From Orthonyx spaldingii (taxonomy: Eukaryota; Chordata; Aves; Passeriformes; Orthonychidae): a stretch of 64,000 bases of DNA. Positions 25,701 to 33,100 of this stretch are shown here, piece by piece. The notes beneath the pieces are model-generated. The model was not told where the DNA came from, ran no database searches, and worked only from the letters and a program-made list of their open reading frames with translations. Numbering within the stretch: the first letter of the stretch is position 1; each line of letters begins with the position of its first letter. The translations under genes were made by a program, and so were the position numbers. Location of the stretch: the NCBI GenBank assembly GCA_013397795.1, contig VZTJ01002480.1:785440-849439 (forward strand), given 5' to 3'.

Positions 25701-28700
25701 AGCAGCCACAGGCAGGGGCAGTAACTCCCTGTTCTGCCATAATCTCTCTGCTCACCGAGTCCTGGTGAGGAGTTTGCACAGCTTGGGGAGATTGGCAGCA
25801 AAGTGGTCATGAAGGTGATGCCATTAAAACACAGGTTCCAGTGGATGCAGCCAGGACAGGGGAGAGGTGTACATCAGCCCTCCACCCTCCCTAACCAGAG
25901 CTGGGGCCAGAGCCCTGACCTACCCAGTTCTCTGTTTTCCTGGCTCTTCTCTCCAGACCTTTCTGCAGCCTCTCCCCGACGCCTCCCGGCTTGCGGAACT
26001 CAGCCACCAGCTCCTGCGTGTGGCTCAGCTCCTCGGGGCTGATGATGGGCTGCAGGGCCAGCAGGTACCGATCCAGTGTCTGCTGCAGTGGTGGCACGGG
26101 CAGGTGGGGCAGCGCTTCCTGGTGGAGCTGGAATCTTCCCGGGATCTTCTCTAGAGCCGTCGGCTTCAGCAGGCCACAGGGCCTGGTCTGCAAAGCACAG
26201 AGCACATGTGGAGACAAACCTGGATCCAGGAGTCTCCATCCCAGCCTCTCTGCAGGCACACGGGTGTCCCAGCCTGGGAATAGAGCACGGCTGGGTGCTG
26301 GAGAAGGGGGCAGGACATCCAGGAAAGCTGTGAAAGAAACTCCATCTCCCAAGATACCAATTCTCAGCTTCCTCAGAGAAAATGCTGCTGGGATAATGAC
26401 ATATCTCCCCACTCTCTGGACACCTTCCAGCTGAGAGTGTCCATGTGATGGACAAAGTCAAAAACTTCCATCCCATGGTAAGTGGGAATAAAGTTTTGAA
26501 AGAAATAATCATTTTATGTACTATCAGAAACTTCCACTATTTCTTACAACAGCATAAGGCTAAAAAGTTAAGCAAAACCCTTGTGCCAAACCAAACTACC
26601 CTTTTGGCTTTGAGGAGGCAGAATTCAGCTAAGTTTGGGCAGGATTAAAATGCCTCTTCTCTGCCTGTTCAGGAAACAGTGGGTGATGCCAATAGGCTCC
26701 TGGGATCCAATCAGGTCATGTGGGAGCAAAAGCCGTAGAAGGCACTAACCACTTCCCTGGCTAGAGAAATAAAACAGAGCAAATCCAAGTGCTCGCAAGG
26801 AAATAAACTCACCAGTCGTCCCCAAAAAGAATAACAACATCCTTTTGGATGAACAGACTTGGACATTCTTCAGCTTGAATATGTTTCAATAGTACTCTCA
26901 AGGTTTCCAGTTCCCTCTGTACCTCCCTCTCCAATGGATCTACAGAATCAGACACTCCTGCAGGACTCTGGACTTTGCATTGTCATTGTACTGAGGATGC
27001 AGAGCCACTGAGAACATTCCCTTTGACTTCCAAAGCAGTGAGAAAATAGTTGTCCCCACACCTCCTCCCAGCAGTTAAGCACAAAGAAGAAAAAGCTAAA
27101 TCTACAAGGTGACAAAGCCCTCCCCCAGAAACTGCCCTGTGCTCTTTGTAGGACCTGGCAAGAGCTGTGAGACTGAGGTTTGGAGAAGGAATGAGAAAAA
27201 CAACATGAGGAGGAATTACTGAAGCATGAAAGAAGAGTGGGACTGGAAAAGAAGAGAAGGGTGTTGATCACAGCTGCGTGGGCATACTGTACCTTCTCTG
27301 CTTGCTTCTGCTTCCTATCCATGGCTCGTAGGACAGAAAAGGCCGTAAACCTCTCCCTTGGCCTGTCTGGGTCTCCTCTTCCACCTGACAATGTGCTGCC
27401 CATGCAGGGCGTCACCTCATTAGCCAACTGCCACATGACTGCTCCGATCAGAGGGCTCAAGGGCTGGCACAGCCCGGCAGGGGACAGGAATTATCAAAAC
27501 ATTGAGTTGCAACAACTGCTCTGATTGTGCCTCTCTGGACAGCCCTGACTGCCAGCAGCAGTGACCAGTGGTGCTGATCAATACCTGGGCAGAGCCTCTC
27601 TCTGATCCAGCTCTGGGCTCCAGCCAGGGCAGAAGTGGAGGTGCTGGGGATTGTTGTTTCCTCAGCCTTTGCCTGGACCACGAAACTACTGTGGCTATTG
27701 GGAGAGATACCTGGACATACTGCAGGAGAGACCCCAGTTTATGTCCTGGAGGTGGCACCATGGGTAGTATCTTAACTGCCCTCACTCCCCAAGCTGTGTG
27801 GTCATTATTGCAAGCTGAGACTTTGGGGAGTTCTGGGTTGTCAACTCCTAAAAAAAAAAATCAACCAAAAAGTATCTTCAGAGCAGGACAATGAGAGTGC
27901 CATGCAGTCACAAGGAATATCAGCCCCTCCTTCATGTCTGTCTAATTAATTGAGGGGCAGACAGGCACACTCTGCATAGCTTGAATAGAGTGTGATGATT
28001 CCAAACAAACAGCTGCAGATTTTCCATGGGGTAACAATGAAAATCCCAAAACCAACTCATGGAAGCCACTGTAGGTTAAAACGTGGAATGCATTTATATC
28101 TTCCCTCTTTTCTGTCCCCTGCTTGTTTGGTTTGGGGTTAAACTCACGGATTTGATGGGAGGAGGAACAGTGATCAGAGCCGAGGAGGCAGCTGGCAGCA
28201 GAGGGAACAGCCACCCCTCCACACAAGCAGCAGGAAAGGAACACCAGTGGAGCAGGGTGTGCAGACAGGGCCAGCCCGTGGGCTGGCATCGCTGCTGAGC
28301 CACGTTCCAGCAGAGCAAAAGACCTTTTCCAGAGCCTGCAAAGCTGGTGGGAAAGGAAATCCACCTGCTGGGGGGCAGGAGGAATTTCATAGCTGATTCT
28401 TAGCACAGCCACAGCATCGAGTGTCAGGATGTCAGAGGTTTGTCTTTTATTTTTAAATCAGAAGCTGGAGTGCCCCTTAAGCCCAGAGACAACTGGCCCT
28501 GCCTGGTCCCTCAGTAACTCTGGGAGTGGATCCATACTGTAGCTGCTGTCCTGCTGCTCTGTCTCCTCCTTTCAGGACCTGTAAGGGGCTGCAATGAGCA
28601 GCTCCCAAGCCTGGCAGGGGTCTGACAGCTCCGGCTCGTGTGCAGCAGGAGGGGCACACTGGGAGACACCAATGCTGTCTGCCTGGGCTTCCCTGGCCCC

Positions 28701-29607
28701 TCCCTGTCCAGCAGCACATTCCTGCTCTCCAGCCCCAACTGGACATCTCAGTACAAGAAAGACAAAGGTACTGCTGGAGAGGGTCCAATGGAAGACATAA
28801 TTAAAGGGACTTGAGCATCTCTTGTATGAGGAGAGTGAGAGACTGTGGGAGTTGGGTCTGTTTAATCTGAAGAAGAGGAGGCTGCGAGGGAATCTCATTA
28901 ATGCATATACATATCACCAAGGTGGGTGTCAAGGGAGTGGTGCCAGACTCTCTTCAGTGGTGCCCAAAGACAGGAGGGGGAGCAATGGCCGTAAACTAAA
29001 ACACAAGAAGTCTGCCCTCAACATCAGGAATAACTTTTTTACATTGAGGATGGCAGAGCTCTGGAACAGGTGCCCAGGGATGGTGTGGAGTCTCCCTCTC
29101 TGGAGACATTCCAAACCCGCCTGGACACGTTCCTGTGTCACCTGCTCCGGGTGACCCCGCGTTGGCAGGGGCGTTGGACTGGGAGATCTCCAGCAGATCC
29201 CTTTCAGCCCTAACAGTTCTGGGGTTCTGTGATCTCCGTTCCGGACAGCTTCACCGCTCACGCTGCCGCCAGGCACGGGGAGAACCCAGCGGATCCGGGA
29301 CACGGACTCCGGCAAGGTCCCTGCCCCGCTCCCGGGGAGGTGGCACCGAACCCAGCGCCCGCACGGCCCTGACCGGCGACTCGGGCTTGTGCTCCGGGCT
29401 GGGGCGCGGGGCCGGACCCACCGCCTGCCCTGCCCCGGCTCAAGGCCCCGCACGGACCCGGGCCCGCCCGGGCGCCCCGTGCCCTGCCCGGCGCAGACCC
29501 CCCCGACCCGCCCGGCCGCCACCGCGCGCCCCGTCCCCGGCCGGTCCTGGCGGAGCCGTCCCTCCCGGTGTCGCTCTTACCGCAGCCCTGGCCACCAAGG
29601 CGAGCAT
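16570..29607 (-). CDS. CRAT: Carnitine O-acetyltransferase (complete, 14 coding exons)
   Basis: CRAT reversibly moves acetyl and other short acyl groups between CoA and carnitine, buffering acetyl-CoA in mitochondria and peroxisomes. Coding exons in transcript order are 29581-29607, 25924-26187, 25332-25450, 23195-23248, 22130-22295, 21395-21569, 20779-20957, 19670-19770, 19361-19480, 18747-18869, 18480-18615, 17969-18031, 17339-17476 and 16570-16785. They sum to 1881 nt, that is 626 aa, equal to human. The catalytic His is at 343 (YEHAPSEG), the carnitine/acyltransferase Ser-Thr-Ser is at 552-554, and the acyl-pocket Met is at 564. The N terminus (MLALVARAATRPCGLLKP) looks like a mitochondrial presequence; the C terminus is SKL, a canonical PTS1. 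The start is the only ATG in exon 1 that gives the family N terminus. The gene is divergent from PTPA through a shared CpG island. Cys565 and the lack of Met22 are unusual compared with human. Confidence 0.98.
17339..17476 (-). CDS. CRAT: CRAT exon 13 (STS motif)
   Basis: Encodes residues 510-555 (AIRGNAIDRHLLGLKLQAIE ... NLSTSQ). Ser552-Thr553-Ser554 is the conserved motif that binds substrate and stabilises the transition state. Donor AGCCAG|GTACGA. Confidence 0.97.
17969..18031 (-). CDS. CRAT: CRAT exon 12
   Basis: A 63-nt exon encoding 21 residues, 489-509 (DQEKADLLRRATQAHRAYTD plus M). Acceptor TTCTCAG, donor ACATG|GTGAGT. Its length equals the human exon. Confidence 0.94.
18480..18615 (-). 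CDS. CRAT: CRAT exon 11
   Basis: Completes Arg443 and encodes residues 444-488 (MYGHTCATYESASLRMFRLG ... SPDKS), including the carnitine-site region TYESASLR and GRTDTIR. Donor AAATCG|GTGAGG. Confidence 0.97.
18747..18869 (-). CDS. CRAT: CRAT exon 10
   Basis: Completes Ile402 and encodes residues 403-442 (MVEDLDIKVMVFHQFGKGFP ... LALQLAYY), ending inside Arg443. The FGK.FPK motif binds the CoA phosphate in this family. Acceptor CCTTGTAG, donor TACAG|GTAAGA. Confidence 0.96.
19361..19480 (-). CDS. CRAT: CRAT exon 9
   Basis: Completes Thr362 and encodes residues 363-401 (KKPEVVKSPTVPLPMPKKLR ... AKQNLN), ending inside the codon of Ile402. Acceptor CTGTGCACAG is split as TGCACAG|G; donor AACAT|GTGAGT. 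Confidence 0.95.
19670..19770 (-). CDS. CRAT: CRAT exon 8 (catalytic histidine)
   Basis: Encodes residues 329-361 plus two bases of Thr362 (FIIAEDGSCGLVYEHAPSEG ... HIVEF). His343, the general base of carnitine acetyltransferase, is intact. Donor TTCAC|GTGAGT. Confidence 0.97.
20779..20957 (-). CDS. CRAT: CRAT exon 7
   Basis: Completes Asp269 and encodes residues 270-328 (KTNKESVRAIEKSICTVCLD ... WFDKTLQ), with the MLHGGGSR and NRWFDK blocks. The exon is richer in CpG than its introns. Donor CTGCAG|GTAAGA. Confidence 0.97.
21395..21569 (-). CDS. CRAT: CRAT exon 6
   Basis: Encodes residues 211-268 plus one base of Asp269 (FFELDVYNSDG ... SWAKAYNNLLK). The donor AAAG|GTCTGT departs from the GTRAGT consensus, but the phase and length (175 nt) fit the family exactly. 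Confidence 0.95.
22130..22295 (-). CDS. CRAT: CRAT exon 5
   Basis: Completes Asn155 and encodes residues 156-210 (ETLPVEYMGGKPLCMNQYYQ ... HITVVHNFQ). The GGKPLCMNQYYQILSSCR block is highly conserved in the family. Donor TTCCAG|GTAGGG. Confidence 0.97.
22400..22420. repeat. (ACTC)n microsatellite
   Basis: Five perfect ACTC units preceded by C, in CRAT intron 4 just upstream of exon 5 on the minus strand. Confidence 0.9.
23195..23248 (-). CDS. CRAT: CRAT exon 4
   Basis: A 54-nt exon encoding FAAKVIEGILDFKSMID with split codons for Arg137 and Asn155. It holds the first methionine after Met1 (in SMID). Acceptor TTCTTCCAG, donor GACAA|GTGAGT. Confidence 0.95.
25332..25450 (-). CDS. CRAT: CRAT exon 3
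   Basis: Encodes residues 98-136 and part of Arg137 (LSEWWLKTAYLDYR ... QDFLDRQGQL). The WW pair and SSPGVVLPKQDF are typical of carnitine acyltransferases. Donor CTCAG|GTAAAG. Confidence 0.97.
25924..26187 (-). CDS. CRAT: CRAT exon 2
   Basis: Encodes residues 10-97 (TRPCGLLKP ... RRARKTENW), including the conserved LPRLPVPPLQQ-like motif (here LPHLPVPPLQQ). There is no methionine anywhere in this exon. Acceptor TTTGCAG, donor AACTGG|GTAGGT. Confidence 0.97.
26188..29580 (-). other. CRAT: CRAT intron 1
   Basis: This is the largest CRAT intron at about 3.4 kb. It starts inside the CpG island with donor GTAAGA and ends at TTTGCAG before exon 2. It contains the CR1 LINE tail at about 28740-29233. 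Directly before exon 2 the coding frame stays open for 75 codons to an ATG at 26412, a possible but unsupported alternative start. I see no other gene. Confidence 0.85.
28740..29233 (+). mobile_element. CR1-type LINE, 5'-truncated 3' tail
   Basis: The sequence follows the familiar avian CR1 3' region: CTCAGTACAAGAAAGAC, then CTGGAGAGGGTCCAATGG, GTATGAGGAGAGTGAGAGAC, AAGAAGAGGAGGCTG, ATCAGGAATAACTTTTTTAC, CTGGAACAGGTGCCCAGGGA and GACTGGGAGATCTCCAGCAG. It ends in the degenerate terminal repeat (GGTTCTGTGATC). It is truncated at its 5' end, carries no intact reading frame and is clearly old. It sits in CRAT intron 1 in antisense orientation to CRAT and its 3' end abuts the CpG island. The family call rests on recognised consensus blocks. 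Confidence 0.88.
29581..29607 (-). CDS. CRAT: CRAT exon 1 (start, presequence)
   Basis: Encodes MLALVARAA and ends at the donor GCTGCG|GTAAGA. It lies inside the CpG island. The short hydrophobic and basic N terminus matches the human start (MLAFAART) in character and length. The same reading frame stays open far upstream, but that is expected in GC-rich DNA. Confidence 0.93.
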
Positions 29608-29681
29608 GGCCCCGCGCCCCGGGCCCCGGGCCCGCCGCAAGGACACCCCGGCTGCACCGGCCGCCGCCGCTCCGCCGCCCC

Positions 29682-29691
29682 GGGGCGGGGC
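29682..29691 (+). promoter_or_regulatory. GC box (Sp1/KLF-like)
   Basis: GGGGCGGGGC lies about 75 bp upstream of the CRAT start codon and next to a YY1-like site. Confidence 0.6.
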
Positions 29692-29697
29692 CGCCCC

Positions 29698-29709
29698 GCC
29701 GCCATCTTG
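29698..29709 (-). promoter_or_regulatory. YY1-like site 1
   Basis: On the minus strand this reads CAAGATGGCGGC, a full match to the YY1 core AANATGGCGGC. It points toward CRAT. Confidence 0.7.
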
Positions 29710-29730
29710 GAGTGGGGCGAATCCCGCGCT

Positions 29731-29740
29731 GCCATCTTTG
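29731..29740 (-). promoter_or_regulatory. YY1-like site 2
   Basis: On the minus strand this reads CAAAGATGGC, a core match without the GGC extension. It has the same orientation as site 1 and is 33 bp from it. Confidence 0.55.
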
Positions 29741-29933
29741 AGAAGGGCAGAGCGATGCTTTGAGCGGAGGGAGCGCCGCCACCGGTGTCGGAGCCGCGTT
29801 GCGGCCCTTCTCTCCGCTGCCTTCTCCCGAAGGTGCTGAGGAGGGTTCTCCCGCTCGCCCCTCCCTGCCGCCGCTCCCCTCCGCGCACACCCGTCCTTCC
29901 GCTGGGTGGGCAGGGAGGGCCGCGCCCTGTACA

Positions 29934-29944
29934 AACATGGCGGC
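29934..29944 (+). promoter_or_regulatory. YY1-like site 3
   Basis: AACATGGCGGC is a full consensus match on the plus strand, pointing toward PTPA. Its ATG opens a three-codon frame ending in TGA. Confidence 0.7.
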
Positions 29945-30025
29945 GTGAGCACGACGGTGGCCGGCAGGGGCCGCTCCGCGGTGTGAGAGCCCCGGGAACG
30001 GCAGGGCCGGGCGGCGTGCCCTGCT

Positions 30026-30039
30026 CAAAGATGGCCGCC
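30026..30039 (+). promoter_or_regulatory. YY1-like site 4
   Basis: CAAAGATGGCCGCC on the plus strand is a strong YY1 match. Its ATG (30031) opens a 13-codon frame that ends at TGA 30070-30072, upstream of the PTPA start. Confidence 0.65.
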
Positions 30040-30095
30040 GGCGGCTTCGGCGTGCGCGGAGGTGGGAGGTGAGGGCGGCCGGGCCGGGCTGCGGG

Positions 30096-30105
30096 AAGAT
30101 GGCAG
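30096..30105 (+). promoter_or_regulatory. PTPA: YY1/TISU-like start context of PTPA
   Basis: AAGATGGCAG surrounds the PTPA ATG. It has A at -3 and G at +4, a strong Kozak context, and resembles the TISU element (SAASATGGCGGC) used by short-leader mRNAs, differing at its 3' end. Confidence 0.5.
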
Positions 30106-30123
30106 AGAGCGAGCGGCGGGCAG
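30099..30123 (+). CDS. PTPA: PTPA exon 1
   Basis: Encodes MAESERRA and one base of Gly9; donor GCAG|GTGAGG. It lies within the CpG island and matches the human start MAEGERQ. Confidence 0.92.
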
Positions 30124-33100
30124 GTGAGGGGCGGCCGGGGTCTCCGGGAACCACCGGGCTGTGGGCTGCGCTCGGGGCCTCTCAGGGGCGTGCTCGGCGC
30201 CGGGGAGCGCCAGCACAGGGCCCCGCGCTCCAGGGGTGCTGGGCCGAGGGTGCCGGGCCCGGGTTGCGGGGGGCGGTGGCAGCAGCGCCCGGCCCGGGGA
30301 GGGGATTGGAGGGGGGGATTTGCTGAGGGTGTGAAGGGCCTGGGGCCCCTGAGTTTCGGTACCACCCGAGGGCGAGGTGGGTGGTCGGGACCGAGCTTTT
30401 GGATCCGGGATTCCTGTGACCCCCGGCCCGGTTTTGTGACCGGTTCTGGTGCTGAGCCGGGTGGCCTCTGGCGCTGTAGAAGGTCGGGGCTTGACTCTCC
30501 TTCCCCACACCATGACACAAGCCTGAAAGTGGCTCCTCTGTCCAAGCTGCTTCTCGTCATAAAGCTGACCAGCCGCGCTCCCGTCTCCATCACACCAGTA
30601 GGTTTGGACTCCTATGTACTATGCTATAACCCCTACAGCCCTCACTGTTTCCTTCCTGGAGTATTCCTGGTCTCCTCAGCAAGAGGAATTGCACAAAATG
30701 TGGGTCAGAAGCAGTGATGGCTGAGAAACAAACGCAAAGAGATGAAAAAAGTTCTGTTAAGGGCAAACACCCAGATCAGGACACTGCCCTGGGACTTATT
30801 TGTCCCCTGTACTCATGGACACATCAGTGTTTGCCTTTTCACATCACTGCTCGGGAGTTTTTCATTGTTTTCATGTTATAAACTCTTAAAAGCAGAGCTG
30901 CATTGTTATGCTGCTAGTTGCTGTGAGTTGTGTGCTGAATTTTCAGAAGGGAGACCCACGTGTCTTTCATTTAAATTCATCACCTGTCATTCCTCTCATC
31001 CTCGTACCTGGAAGTTTTGCTGGAACTTCTGGAGGAATGAACCGAGCATTGCAACATCCAGGGCAGGAGATGAGGCTGAATTTGTTCTGTTCTGTGTGTG
31101 GACCAAGAAAGGCAGAGAAGTCAAATGACTGTCAAAAGTTGTATGGCCAATCTATAGCAGACTCTGTGTGGTTCTTGGGACTTTGGATTCCTTTTAATCT
31201 GATCTGCCTTCTCGAGAGCACTGTGGAAAAGGCTGTGGATGCTTCTGGATGGTGTTTTCTGTGTAAATACAGCAGACTATGTGTTAAGGAGTTGGAGTTT
31301 GGTGGTGTTTGTTAGGGAGACAGTGTCTGAACTGGATGGGTTGTGGAGAGCAGTTGCTGGAGTGTGTCAGCACAGCTAGTGCTGGATAAGTGCCTGCAGA
31401 TTTTCTGGGATTAAAAAGGTGAACTGAGCGGCTCTGACATAATTCATAAATTGATGTTAGTGTCCAGGTTCCTTGACAGTGCTCTCTGCACTCCCTCTTG
31501 CTATGCAAAGTTGCACTTAGAGGAGCATAATACAAATTACTTTAAACCTCCTGGAGCTTTTCTTGTTCTGCAGGTTGGGCCCTGGGTTCAGATGCTGGGG
31601 AAAAGAGCCCCTCTAATTCATTAGCAACTCACATTTGCATTAAATGTTGCATCCTGGGCTCTGAGAGAGCTTTGAAATTAAATTATCTTCACAGCTCCCA
31701 CCTGGAAGAGGCTGTGTCCCATCATCCCCCAAGTCCTGGTGCTACCTGGACCAGGGCTGTGGCTCTGGGCTACATTTATTGCACTGCTCCAGCTTGTCCA
31801 TGTAGGAATTATCCTTTCTAGAGGAATGAAGGTCAGGCTTAACACCTGAAAACAAGGCAGAGTTAGTTTGTAGGAGAGCTCAGTGCTTCAGCATGACCTG
31901 AGGCTTGGCTGCACTAGACAGAAATAATTAAACTGGCTCTAATGATGAAAACAGACATAATGCTTCATTCTGAAGGCTTGCAGTGTCCTTAGGAGGATGT
32001 TATCCATGGACTGGGAGGATGTTGGTGAGGGGAACTTGGTGAGATCCCAGCTGGGATGGATTTGTGTGCTTTCTATCTCCTGAGAAATAAATGTTCATTT
32101 CTAAGGAAGAAAAATAGAGCATTTCTCCTTCTCCAGTGCCTCTGTTTTACCTCTTTTTTTGCATCCCCCAGGCGCCTCTGAGGAGGTGGCTCCTCCTGTC
32201 CAGCAATGCTTCATGGTCCCCAAAAAGGAGATAAATGTGGTTTCTGACATGGCCAAGTGGAAGCGATCTCAGGTATGGCTCTGGGGACAGGGAGGACTGG
32301 GAAGTGCTGCTGATCTTTGGGTGGCAGCCAGGTCTGATCTGGGAACAGCCAGGAAGTAAAGCAGGTTTGGGCAAAGAATGGGAAATAATTGAATTTGTGC
32401 TTTAAAGCAGAAGAGTTGGTGCTTGTTTTTAGGAAAATTACTTGGTAGTAATGATTACTGCTCCCTGCCAACAAGCTGGATGAGAAGCTGGTACAGGCCA
32501 GGTTTCATCCTACCTGGCCTGTACTTTATAACCAAACGGGATTTACCCAGCCCTGTTGGAGCTCACCTTGAACATGGTTCTATTGCCTGGCCCTGGTAGC
32601 ACCAGCCTGGGTTGGTTCCTTCCCACCAGGCTGTTCTGGAAAGGGCTCTAGAGCTCAGCCTTTCAATATCCTGGATAATTTTTGTTTACAGCCTGTGTGG
32701 AGCTGGTGGAACAAGCAGGTTCTCCCCTCTCTGCCTTTGAGGGATTGGGGTGTTGGCCCAGGCTTGTCTCACCTCTTAGGAGCAAATTCTTGCTTGATGA
32801 CTGATGTGAGATGTCTTGAGAGAAGCTGAGGTGTCAAGCAAACCTCTGGGTGTAGCTTTCAGTTTAAGTCTCCTGGTCTTAAGGACTTGCTCCTGGACAG
32901 GATTTCGATGCAGGGAGGGAGCAGTGGCAGCTGCTGTGGAGCTGCACTGGAGATGATGCTTCCAAAGCAGCAAATTTAAAGAGAGGAGGAGTGAGGAGCA
33001 TGGGCTGTGTCCCACTTCCCTATCGTGTGTGAACATGGGGGTAGAGTCCAAGAGGGAAAGGGAAGATAACAGCACAGGTCTGGGAGGAGCAGTGCAGAGC

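Larger units (their letters stand above)
16786..26186 (-). other. CRAT: CRAT introns 2-13
   Basis: Introns by position are 16786-17338, 17477-17968, 18032-18479, 18616-18746, 18870-19360, 19481-19669, 19771-20778, 20958-21394, 21570-22129, 22296-23194, 23249-25331 and 25451-25923. All have GT-AG ends. The only repeat I see is an (ACTC)n microsatellite at 22400-22420. I found no nested gene. Confidence 0.85.
29240..30350. promoter_or_regulatory. CpG-island bidirectional CRAT/PTPA promoter
   Basis: The segment is very GC- and CpG-rich compared with its flanks and contains both start codons, CRAT ATG at 29607 (minus) and PTPA ATG at 30099 (plus), 491 bp apart. There is no TATA box in a sensible place. 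A GC box (GGGGCGGGGC) lies at 29682-29691. Five YY1-like ATGGC motifs are spread over both strands. This is the layout of a housekeeping divergent promoter; transcription start sites cannot be read from sequence. Confidence 0.88.

Noticed and set aside
29608..29952. In-frame extension of CRAT upstream to an ATG at 29952
   Set aside because: The frame is open for 115 more codons, but the composition is that of the CpG island and the added peptide would bury the mitochondrial presequence; Met at 29607 fits the family start.
29258..30593. Long minus-strand reading frames (298 and 338 codons) over the CpG island
   Set aside because: They are Pro/Arg/Gly/Ala-rich frames of the kind GC-rich DNA yields by chance, cross both promoters and resemble no family.
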